From assembly GCA_016800925.1 (NCBI GenBank), contig JABCPU010000223.1, forward strand, positions 47,772-111,771: a DNA stretch of 64,000 nucleotides, written 5' to 3'. Shown piece after piece: positions 43,756 to 54,365 of the stretch. Under the pieces are notes generated by a model. The model was not told where the DNA came from. It worked only from the letters and a program-made list of their open reading frames with translations, and searched no databases. The DNA comes from Suillus spraguei (lineage: Eukaryota > Basidiomycota > Agaricomycetes > Boletales > Suillaceae). Within the stretch, counting starts at the first letter, position 1. Each line of letters opens with the position of its first letter. The translations under genes and the position numbers were made by a program.

Positions 43756-44024
43756 TCATGCCATCTCGATATCACACATATATACGGTGGTTTCTGTCTA
43801 CCACGCCGGTGAGTCAACAAATCCTGGATGAAACTACTCATACTCACCGTTGAGCCTTCATCATATGTTGTGAACAACTTTGGCACGCATGTAAAGCCAG
43901 AGCAGCACTCATCTTTATCAGTGCAATAGGCGCCAGGCGCAGTGCATTGACTGTCAGCGCTGACAGTTATAGACACTGTCAAAGCAGCAATAACAGCGAG
44001 GGTGGCTTGGAAGGAAGGACGCAT
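43756..44024 (-). CDS. Small secreted cysteine-rich protein
   Basis: Proposed join on the minus strand of 44024..43848 and 43764..43756, giving 61 aa. An N-terminal signal peptide (MRPSFQATLAVIAALTVSI ... SA) is followed by a compact cysteine pattern C-x6-C-x5-C-C-x4-C (CTAPGAYC, DECCSGFTC), similar to knottin-like fungal secreted proteins, although the usual sixth cysteine is absent. The intron is 83 nt (GTGAGTATG ... ATATCGAG). The start at 44024 was chosen because it begins the signal peptide. The function is unknown. It could be an effector-like or antimicrobial peptide, or a truncated member of a family. Confidence 0.6.
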
Positions 44025-44194
44025 TATTTGTGTTCTTAGAAATAAATCCGTAGGAAGGAGTCCTTTTATACCAGAACTTATAACAGACAGACGACATTTG
44101 CCCTGCCAACAGATAGCTGACGAAAATTTGTAACGCAAGCCTTTGCATCGCGTAACAAACTATTCATGCGTTGTTCTATCAACTGCGCTGCACC

Positions 44195-44320
44195 AATGGG
44201 ACGCAGAAACGCTACTCGCTGTAGCTCATCTGATCTCACGCATATATATACGTAGGATGGCTACCACGCCGACGGTGAGTCAATAAATCCTTGGTAAAAC
44301 CACTCGTACTCACATGTACT
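44195..44320 (-). repeat. Duplicated 3' end of the small secreted protein gene
   Basis: Matches 43715-43850 with about three-quarters identity by eye, including the intron donor (GTGAGTACGAGTGG) and the segment AGTCAATAAATCCT against AGTCAACAAATCCT. The cysteine-coding exon is not duplicated next to it. It suggests a partly deleted tandem paralogue. Confidence 0.6.
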
Positions 44321-44568
44321 AAAGCTTCCACCTGAGACACGTTATTCGTGAGATATGATATGGAATATCGGAGATAAATTTGAATGGGTATGGTAGCAGG
44401 ACGGCTTGCTTTTTGTCCTGAATACTATTCTAACCTTCAACAGGTGCTATTTGCAATTGATGCCAGCAGACCTCGAATTTGACTCGACTACTCCCAGTAT
44501 TTTATGGTGAGACAGAATAACAAGATCCGTGTAAGGAGACCTGGTGCTGGTCGTCCACGTGAGGATCG

Positions 44569-45126
44569 TTGTCTGGACATGGGCGCCACTTTGCTGCCGG
44601 TGCTACATTCACTTTAACTTGTGTAGAACCTGAATTAGAATCAGTGCAAAGTCTTTTGCCCCCTCCTCCATTTTTTTTCCTTCACCAAGATAATGCAACG
44701 AAATCGAGGGCACTGCGCGCGCTGCAAGATTATACTGGGCTCCATTTTTCGTGTCACGGGACACAGAAATATGAAGACCCCTTCAATTCAGCCTTTCTCA
44801 TGCGCGACCAACCGCTTTCACTTCTCATTATCACACAAGCTGATCTGTCTCGGCATGAATTTGCATTTCTCTCTGCCTGTGAAGCTGCAGTGGGTGACTC
44901 GGGTACTCCCGACGAAGTGATACACCTAGGGGCTGGTGTACAATTTGCTGGGGTGAAGAGTGTTATTGGGATGTCATGGAAGGTCAACGATGATACCGTG
45001 CAGCGCTTAGTCGATGCATTCTACAAAAATCTTTGTGGAGATGGCAAAGTGAATCCTAAACGAGCTGCCCGAGCGCTGCACCGAGCTGTGCAGTCGTTGG
45101 CTTGTGACAAGGACATGCGTGCATAG
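44569..45126 (+). pseudogene. CHAT-domain (caspase-like protease) C-terminal fragment
   Basis: An open frame of 185 codons. From about residue 45: LRALQDYTGLHFSCHGTQ, PFNSAFLMRDQPLSLL, FAFLSACEAAVGDSGTPDEVIHLGAG, VKSVIGMSWKVNDDTVQRLV, RAARALHRAVQSL. His in HFSCHG and Cys in LSACEA form the expected catalytic dyad. CHAT proteins are caspase-fold proteases, in agarics normally the C-terminal part of long TPR proteins. Here no TPR region is found upstream. The first roughly 40 codons are not family-like, and the C-terminus (DKDMRA) is cut short. Probably a gene remnant, though the catalytic core reads intact. Confidence 0.7.
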
Positions 45127-47278
45127 TGTTCGTGTGCATACATATGACTAATCCCGTGTGTCCTCCTATCTTGCTGATTAAAGTATCCTTGAGACGATCT
45201 GACGACTTCATGTGTAGCATCCGGTCATGAACGTTAACTGAACACGCTCTGTTGCCAAGATATTGATATTCCGTAATTTGAGACTGTATAACTCCCGATT
45301 TCGACTTCATTTTGTATTTTCCATATCTGGCATAACACTCCATTAGCAAGACATGATTTGCGATAGGCGTGATAGTCGTCTGAATTGTGTATGGGCGTTG
45401 AATGCATTCTAACTCATTATGCAGCACAGAAATACAGTGTGTATGAAGAGCTTGGTCCTGGTGAGATAGACAGATCAGACGAAAGAAAATTAGTTGTTCG
45501 CTCTCTTTTCTGATAGATACTAGAAGCGTGTGTGAAACAGATAATTGGATTGAGATCGCAGAATATCGAGGCAAGGCAAGGCGTAAATCATGCAACTAGA
45601 AAATAGTAGTGTCGTAGATTGTCTGCTATCGGAAACTGATGATTATTCTATCATAGGCCCTCTACGATGACCGAGTGATGCGCTACCAATCGGCGTGTCG
45701 TCCAAGACTTCGACCATTCGCAATGAGCAGGATCTTCATCCACAAATACCGAGGTCAACCGTTTGAGCTTGGTATGTGAGCTCACGATACCATCTTTGAT
45801 AAGCGTTAATGTCACTGTCCCTCAGGCGTCGAAGTCCATCCAGGGCTGGCAACCCTGTACCAAAATCCGTCCGTCTTTGTGGAAATTTACGATGAGTTTT
45901 GCCGAAAAAAAACTGTTGACTTGAATGCTGAGCGTCCTGGAATATGGTTGATCAACCATGAGCATGCACGTAACTGGTGCTGTAGTGCTATACGGTGGGT
46001 TTCTATTGCATCCCATGACGCGCCCCAACAGTCATAAAAGAAGAATCCCTCGAACCAGAGACGGCGTGGTCTCACTGACCAAACTGATAGTCACACAAAC
46101 GCCGACAGTGACTGTGCAGAGCATGCGGATATGCTCAGCTCTTGATTATATGACCCCGCCGTATGCTGTACCATTACAACAGCTATTATTTCCATGGTTG
46201 AGGATAAGTTAACGATGGTACTGGTACGTATATGATAGGATAAGTATAACTTACCACCGGGACCATCAATGCATCTTGCCTTATTGGAAGCTCAGCGCTC
46301 AGTCTTGAAATGCATCAGCATGCTCTGCACGCGCGAAGGGCATCTCCGTCATGGTACATACTTTGTTCACCAAGCTGCGCAAATTCCTGAAGATATACAC
46401 AGGTCAAGGAGGCACTCATCTCCGTGATATATTTGTCCCTCTCACATCTCTTCCACGACTTTTCCAACCTTCTGGAACTCGGACTAACTCTGGTGATGCT
46501 GATCGTTTGCCAGGTTTATGGGCTTCACAAATCTCACTCTTCGTGCCAGCCACCGCATAGATTTGACGTGGGCAACAAATTCTTCGATGCTTTCCCGTGA
46601 GCCTCGTGCATAAATGACGCCTGTGTGGCCGACTTTGGCGAAGCCAGATATAGAAAGCTAAGAGGATCATCGCTGTAATGACCACAGTTTTGTTGGGGAT
46701 ACAAGATGATGAAATGTGTGGAGCGCGTGGTATTTGCTGTCCCTAGGAGATGAAAAGTTGGTATTCTGTTGTCATAGAACATACATACTCTCTGATACTC
46801 CTGCATCAATACTATGTCGGTCGAAGTTCGTGTAGTTTCGGCAGCAAGTGCATACATAGTAACTAGTAGATCGGATAGCTTCGTACAATTTAGTATCCTT
46901 CACATCACGATCAGGAAGACGCCGTTGTGCTCACCCTGACTCATCTTACAGCTCTCTTAAACAAAGGGCTCGCCTTCTATGAAATTCATTTCTGGATATG
47001 CCTTCTCCGTTGACAAAACTGTGTGGTGTCGATATTTGAATCCTCCGGGTATCCTTCTGGGAACTGCAGTCCATGGCCTTTACCTGGGACTTGAGATGGG
47101 CAGAGATGGGAGGGTTGTAGTCGCTGTATTGAAGAAGTGGGGAAGCCTGGGAAGGCGAAGAATGATTAATCGATTAGAACCGTGGATTCTGTTGTTGCAT
47201 AAGCAGGCACATGAATGTGGAGTAAGCCGATGCTTGTTTGAAACGAGTCCACCACCCGTTGTGCCTTCGGCACAGGAA
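45127..47278. other. Mostly non-coding, with one possible exon pair
   Basis: Between about 45650 and 45985 two plus-strand segments (MSRIFIHKYRGQPFELG and VEVHPGLATLYQNPSVF ... NHEHARNWCCSAIR) are separated by a clean intron (GTATGTGA...CCCTCAG, about 45770-45825). They look like part of a real but unrecognised gene. No start or end could be set. The remainder shows nothing supportable. Confidence 0.3.
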
Positions 47279-47307
47279 GCAAAAGGAGTGAGAAGCACTC
47301 CTTTTGC
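47279..47307. other. Perfect 12-bp stem hairpin
   Basis: GCAAAAGGAGTG, loop AGAAG, CACTCCTTTTGC. It is followed 20 bp later by CATCCTAATAAT, a phrase that recurs at about 48437 and 48804. It could be the end of a Helitron-like or other mobile element, or a terminator. Not decided. Confidence 0.45.
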
Positions 47308-47581
47308 TTTCTGGCCTTGGCTTCATCCTAATAATTATCTTCAATAATGATAATAGGTTTTGAAATAAATTATAACTTTGACCAATATTTTGACAGAAGT
47401 AAAAGTACCACATCACCATCTTTGTGAGTTTATATTGCCCATCTCATCCTCATGTCATTGCATTTGATTTTGATTTTTTTAAATTATTTACTGCAAACTA
47501 TTAACTTGAATAAATATTTTGTGTCAAGTTTTAATAGGGGGCAACAGTATTAAGTTGACACATAACAAAATCATGCAAGTG

Positions 47582-48390
<809 letters not shown>

Positions 48391-49328
48391 GCCTTCATTC
48401 TCCCCTTCCCATGCTCTTCTGTCCCCCCATCTCTCCATCCTAATGATCATAGCAGCTTTTGAAATAAATAACACGATTTTTCAAATGACAAAGTTCAGAT
48501 TCTTTGATAGCCAAAATATAATCAATCTAAGAGAAATTTATCAGAAGATTTTTCGTGAGGGTGGGGGATGACACTTCCAGCCTGCTGGCAACTTCCAACC
48601 TGGTATTGGTGCCTGATGGAGTAGCTTGTCTGCCACCACTCCTTCCAGCCCCTGATGAGTTCCTTCTGTTTTTACCTATCAGCCATCTTCTGCAATTGCA
48701 CTCATTTTTGCTTGCCCTCCTTTTTTGCTTTCCACTCCTTTGCACTCCTTTTTGGCTTCACTTTTGGCTTCACACTCCCTTTGGCTCCCTGGCCTCGGCT
48801 CCATCCTAATAATTTGGTTTTACCCCAGCTTCAGACAACCCATGGCAAATTTGACCAGCTGCGCAGTCACGTGACCAAATCACACAATCACGCAATCACA
48901 CAATGGGACAACTGTTGAATCGGCACTCGAAAAAACCACGCGAGAAATTAAGCGAGCTAACTGAAACGCACGCGAGCATAAGCGAAAACCACATGGCCCT
49001 ACATGAAAGCCACACGAGCTAGCGACAACTTTCACACCCGTTCTCCCTTTCTTCTTAGAGATTCTCAGATCTGCAGCATGTTTAGTGAGAAGTTGACGCA
49101 TCCCCTTTGTATCGCTTCAATTGATAAACCACTCTCTTACATGAGAGCAGTGTCTGATGTGCATCGAACTCATTCAATCAGCCTTACAATATGTTGATTG
49201 TTTCATGAATCCAAGGACCCACTGCGTCATTTATGGTGGTTATTAATGTGGTCTACTATATATTAACGGCACATTGATAAGAGCGTGGACACTAAGAACG
49301 ACGGTTGTCTGATGCCGCTGAGTCCTTC
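48391..49328. other. Non-coding flank of the satellite
   Basis: Contains a second and a third copy of the CTCCATCCTAAT phrase; the first of these is followed by TTTTGAAATAAAT, as also seen at 47360. Nothing else is recognised. Confidence 0.4.
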
Positions 49329-49777
49329 TGTTATGAACTGGGGTGGCGTCTCCAGTGACAGTGATAAGACACAGATGGTCTGCTGGGAAGTTCGACTTTG
49401 TTCAAAAGAGAACAAAGGTTACTACAAGGGTTTGGTCGAAGAGTCGCAACTCTAAGATGGTCAACAGAATAGAGACTAAGGCTAAGGAGTGCTTAGACTT
49501 AGAGACGATTCAGACGACTTAGGTTGGAGACCTAAGCGAAGGATGTTCCAGGTAAAACCCAGTAAGATTAAAGTAAAGTATACAAGCATAATACAATGTA
49601 CTGAAATAGGTTAATATGTGCGCACGGACCAAGAGAGACATGAGAACGTAAGTGCATATCCAATGAAGGAAGGCAACTATAGTACAGATGTGTTGAGCAT
49701 ATGAGTCAGAGTCACGTTATGTAATATACAAGTAAAGGAGACAGAGAGAATGAATAGGGGCACGTACGACTGTAACA
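49329..49777 (-). repeat. Solo LTR, family A (copy A2)
   Basis: 449 bp, TGTTATG...TGTAACA, with a perfect CCTTC duplication (49324-49328 and 49778-49782). About 25 bp shorter than A1 through a small deletion after the first 70 bp. Confidence 0.93.
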
Positions 49778-50938
49778 CCTTCCCTTTCTTTCAAGGAAGT
49801 GCTGTCTGATGCAGATGGGCACAGCTAAGTGCAATTGGGTGTGGTTGATACAAATGTGCAAGAATATCATCAAGTGGTGGAATGTGAATGGACTGACGTC
49901 GATTAATACACACATAAAGATTTTTTAAATGCCTGTACTTTAGCTAAGAACTGATGTGAGTAGCGGTACTGAAAATGATTAATGAGTCGCAGCAGGCACA
50001 AGGGACAAGTTGGCAGATCAGGTGCAAAAAGGCGAGAGAAATCCATGTCAGCATGTACATACATATTGAAAAGAAACTCACCTATGTGACTGGGCAAGTG
50101 CAGTCTCAGACAACTGACTGAAAAAATATGGACTTAAAATGAATGTACTCGCTGAATGATTAGTTTAAATGCATCGTGTACATTGTACAGATGTGGTGAC
50201 AGAGCAAGCACTTGCATAGGTTAGCGTAAATACAACTCACATCACGGCATTTACCACAGCTATCGCACAATGCCCACATCCGCATGGGCAGAGACTCGAT
50301 AGTTGCGAGTGTGAGTCTCGCAGGTGTCTGTTTCCGTATGTTGCACTTGTGAGTGGGAGTCAGCTTGCGGTGGTCCAGACCAAGACTGCACAAATTTTTA
50401 ACTGACAATGTTTCTATTTTTTTTTTAATTGATTAAACTTTATTATCAGCAGATGACGTGACATGACAAGCCAGGCCTTGCAACTGCAATTCTGTGTTAT
50501 ACAACCTAATAAGCTTACTTGTTCGTCATGTCTCTGTGACAAATGTTGACGGTGAACAGTACTCATATAATCATTATAATATGTACATGTCAGTACATGA
50601 GAAGCCATGTGCGGGGTTTTAATTACTGCTCTAACTTATTCTTCCATGGTGTGCTAAGACATACATGAACATTTTGAATGTTCTCAGAGCAAAAAACGTC
50701 AATACAACTGGTTCTCCTTAATTATTTCCACTGCCACACCATTGTCATCTCAAGTGCTAGAATGTGGCAAATGGACAACAGAATGGGTCAAGAGCCGTTG
50801 CTCACTTGCTCAGTTCTATGGCATTATATCTGCACATTTATTATTTGCGCGTTCCGCACTGTTCCACAGCATGCACATTGTACCCCTGCACTGCGCGTTC
50901 AATTCAGTTTTATTTCAGAGCTTGCGCATTCAATTCAG
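49778..50938. other. Unassigned, possibly decayed coding DNA
   Basis: Minus-strand segments with cysteine pairs (PTCPLCLLRLINHF, WALCDSCGKCRDVSC) occur at 49900-50410 between intron-like GT...AG blocks. No family assigned. The right end contains short direct repeats of GCGCATTCAATTCAG into which the next LTR inserted. Confidence 0.3.
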
Positions 50939-51817
50939 TGTTAGCGACCTAGCCAGGTGCTAAGGAACTTGAGTGGTGTCTGCAATGGGTGCTCTATCAA
51001 GAGCAGCAGCCTGTGCATATCGGTCTCCTAGCGCGGAGTGCGCTAGTTGCATTGATCGGAGGTGGGCGCTACATGCTGTCTCACGACCTACATCACAGAG
51101 ATGAGGTTCTTGACGATGATCAAAGACATAGAAGCGATGAGCTTCTACGAAGTTCGAATAGTGACAATAAGCTTTATGAAAAGCTTATCGAAAGAAGTTC
51201 AGGGTCAAAGATCAAGTAGATTCAAGTTAAAGAAGTACAAAGGCTATCTGCACGTATTTATACGTAAGATTGAAGTGGAGCACGAATACATAAGTATCGC
51301 TAGATTAAGTATGAAGTCAGATAGCCAATAGGAAGACACATGCTCATAGATGAGTCAGAGGTGTATGAACCAATGAATGCATGCATGTGCGAAAGGGAGT
51401 CATAGGTGTGGAGCTGAAGGTATAAAGGGTATGAGCCAATGAGGCGACGCATGAGTCATAGGTCAATGCAAGGGAAAAAATAAAAGGAAATACGATACCA
51501 GACATAATCCTTGAGCCAGAGGGCTGTTTGTGTGAACCGGAGGGTAGTGTGTGTTGAAGCGCAGGAGAGGGCGCTGAATGTGACAAAGGCATTTGAGATG
51601 CGAGAAGCACAAAGAGCGTGCGCGAGTGCGAGGGGTACTGGAAGAGTGCGTGTTCAGTGATGATGGAGGAGGCAGGCATAGGCGAGGTAGGGAGTGACGA
51701 TGGCAAGCCAGACGAGGTAGCAGAGGATGAGGATGGAGGCCTCATTGGGACGAGAGTAGATGGCGACACATAGGAGGAAAAATGATAGTAGGGGCGCAAG
51801 AAGGTGTTCTTGTAACA
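50939..51817. repeat. Solo LTR, family E
   Basis: 879 bp with TGTTAG...TGTAACA ends and a perfect TTCAG duplication (50934-50938, 51818-51822). The flank TTCAGNGCTTGCGCATT is found on both sides because it landed in a small repeat. A long minus-strand frame inside it (51344-51799) is low-complexity Ser/Pro and not taken as a gene. No other copy in the window. Orientation unknown. Confidence 0.85.
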
Positions 51818-52151
51818 TTCAGGGCTTGCGCATTTTATTCAAACCTCCAGCATGTTTTCATCCATGAAGAGCTTTGGCTGCACTGTGACACTGGCAGTGA
51901 GTATAGACTCCCATTGCGATGTTCAAAAGCTGGTCGACCTAAGGCCACATTGTTCACAAGTATGACGAGTCCATGGATAAAGTCTAGCAGTACTAAACAT
52001 GACGGAAAATAAGGCTCGAAAAAACATATTATACAAGTCATTCAAATGACACTGACACAGCGTACAAAACAATAGTAGTACAATTAGTCTGATTCAAAAG
52101 CTAGTGACAACATTGACGAAACGCACAAGATGCACAGTAGAATTAGACATG
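51818..52151. other. Spacer 3' of the disrupted host gene
   Basis: No gene or repeat recognised besides the end of the family E target duplication. Confidence 0.4.
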
Positions 52152-52332
52152 TTACCCAACCCTCCCTCTCTTGCTCGTTCTAGACCCACCAGATACATCC
52201 TCATTTTCATCAGCAGCACACTTGAGGAAGCTGCGGTGCCATGAGCGGTATCGATCAAATCCGGTTTGCTTTGTTGCTGCCTGCATTTCTTTCATGCACT
52301 TGTTCCAATTAAGTAACTCGCTAGGTGGGGTC

Positions 52333-52805
52333 TGTTACGAACTGGGGTGGCATCACCAGCGACAGTGATAAGACACAGACGGTCTGCTGGGAGGTTCGAC
52401 TACGTTCAAAAGAGAACGAGGACTACTACTTAGGATAGGTTCCAAATAGGATCAAGGGTTCAGTCGAAGAGTCGCGACTCTAAGACGATTGGTAGAATAG
52501 AGACTAAGGCTAAGGAGTGCTTAGACTTAGAGATGATTCAGACGACTTAGGTTGGGGACCTAAGTGAAGGAGATTCCAGGTAAAACCCAGTAAGATTAAA
52601 GTAAAGTATACAAGCATAGTACAACGTGCTTAAATAAGCCAATATGTGCGCATGGACCAAGAAAGGTGTGAGAATATAAGTGTGTATCTGAAGAAGGAAG
52701 GCAACTATAGTACAGATGCATTGAGCATATGAGTCAGAGTCATGTTACGTAATATACAAAGTAAAGGAGATGAGAAAATGAATAGGGGTACGTATGACTG
52801 TAACA
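52333..52805 (-). repeat. 3' LTR of element A (copy A3)
   Basis: 473 bp, TGTTACG...TGTAACA. It has the consensus self-primer block AAGATTAAAGT (52592-52602, plus strand) and the TATTTAA box (52630-52636, minus strand) 34 nt above it. Confidence 0.95.
52602..52636 (-). promoter_or_regulatory. Predicted core promoter and transcription start of family A LTR
   Basis: TATTTAA on the sense strand begins at 52636, and the predicted start is at 52602. A transcript beginning there carries ACTTTAATCTT as its first 11 nt, complementary to the primer site at 60138-60148. Confidence 0.6.
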
Positions 52806-52822
52806 TTACCCCCATTTTACAT
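52806..52822 (-). promoter_or_regulatory. Polypurine tract of element A
   Basis: Sense strand AAAATGGGGGTAA immediately before the 3' LTR. Position and composition are the evidence. Confidence 0.6.
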
Positions 52823-52837
52823 GTAAAGTCACCGACT

Positions 52838-54336
52838 TTACTTGTCCTGATTAGTATAATAGATGGGATCATCACTATACTCGTAGTCCTCATCAAGGAC
52901 TGATCCACTCCTCATGTACGCAGCCTCTTCAGCACCAGCACGTTGTGTAGAATCCCGCCTTTCTGCTGCTCAAGTTCGTTCATCGTCAAGCTGTCGTTCC
53001 CAAGAACGAAGTGCGTCGTAGAACCCGTCATCCTTCCAGGTTAAAGTGAAAGGAGGAGTTCTGACTCGTTGAGGACAGTAGATAGATAAGTGGGTGGGTG
53101 ACCAATATCGACAGACCCCGTACTGGTACTCTGCGCAATTCTTCTGACGATGCCCAAGTAGTCCACAGACGTGACATTTCATGTTTTCATCAGGGTTGGA
53201 GTGTGCTTTTCGAAGTGGAGTTGGGGCGACGATGCGGTGGTGGGGGCTCATAGAACGTGTGCATTTCTTTCCTCGTCTACGAGTAATGTGTCTAAGGGCT
53301 CACTCGTTGCTAGAGCGGATGTCGTCAATTTGATGATCATCGATGGTGTAAATGGAGGGTGCTGGCGTTACAATGGCTGCAGCAATCAACTCGTCTGGGT
53401 CTGAGGAAGTAGTGGGCCCTAGAGCTTCTATGAGGACGGGGGTGGTAGAGTCGAGAATGCGGGGGATGATTATAGGAGGATGGATGTGGAGGTTTTTAAC
53501 AGTTGACCGAGCGCGTTAACTTCAACGGACTCATTATCTTCTTCATTTGTTACACGATTCCTGAGCATGATAATCTCAGCAAGCTCATTGTGTAGTGCGT
53601 TATTTATGACCACTTTTTCGTGCATGGCATGGCATTTGGTGAACAGATGAGGAGGTTCTGTGTCCTCATCAAGCATGATGGTAGCATTGATCGGCGATGG
53701 TGTAGGTTGCGTTTCATAATGGTGGATAGCGTCAATTAAGCGAGCTACCAGTCCTCTCGCTTCTCTGGAGTCGACCGCTGCCCCTTAAAGTTCTCCGATG
53801 ATGGCGTCAGCTGTGTTATTGGCTTCCTGAACAGCAGCGAGTAAGCCAGTAAGGGCAGTGATATTAGAACGAGTGCCCAAATCACAGGTGGACGGAGCAG
53901 GAATTGGGAGTGGATCTCTTTGCAGAGAGGGAGGTCTAGCCACACCTGCTCGACGCTTGGCCATGATGTGAATAGCCATCTCAACATCAGCCTTAAAAGA
54001 ATTGGGAAGAAGAAGCAGCCTGTAAGAGCGAATGTGTTTCTGGCAGTGTAGGATTTTTTGATGAATAGCATCATCTTGAATGTCGTGGCATATAGTTTCG
54101 ATGAGGGCGGCTGTGCGGATGATGTTGGTGAGGAGGATAGTGATGAATGCATCCTTGCCAGTAAGGATCTTTTCAATCTCGGTTGCATGTCCAGGACAAA
54201 GGAGGGCGGCTTCAACGAAGGAGTTTCCGTCGATGTTTCTGATGAGGTCGGCATAGTGGTCAGTGGTGGTATAAGTTTCTTCAACAACAGGGTGAATGTA
54301 AGCAGTGGGGAATGAAGTGTTTACAGGAGAAGTCAT
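52838..54336 (-). pseudogene. Third gene of element A: helical protein with C-terminal CCHC knuckle
   Basis: Begins 30 bp after the pol stop with MTSPVNTSFPTAYIHPVVEE. A helical N-terminal part follows (ATEIEKILTGKDAFITIL, HCQKHIRSYRLLLLPNSF), then TAA at 53785-53787, after which the same frame continues (LVARLIDAIHHYE, NELAEIIMLRNRVTNEED). A shift leads to the C-terminal part with a zinc knuckle (CHVCGLLGHRQKNC, about 53180-53140) and further Cys/His (CRYWSPTHLSIYC). An acidic tail ends at 52838. Element C has no such gene, and its own extra gene is antisense. The role is unknown. A nucleic-acid-binding accessory protein is inference from the knuckle. Confidence 0.6.
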
Positions 54337-54365
54337 ATTGAATGGTTTATGGGGTTTGTTTGACT

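Noticed and set aside
45056..45595. A 179-codon minus-strand frame overlapping the end of the CHAT frame
   Set aside because: No domain, and it overlaps the recognisable CHAT coding sequence in antisense.
51344..51799. A Ser/Pro-rich minus-strand frame
   Set aside because: It lies wholly inside solo LTR E, is of low complexity and shows no domain.
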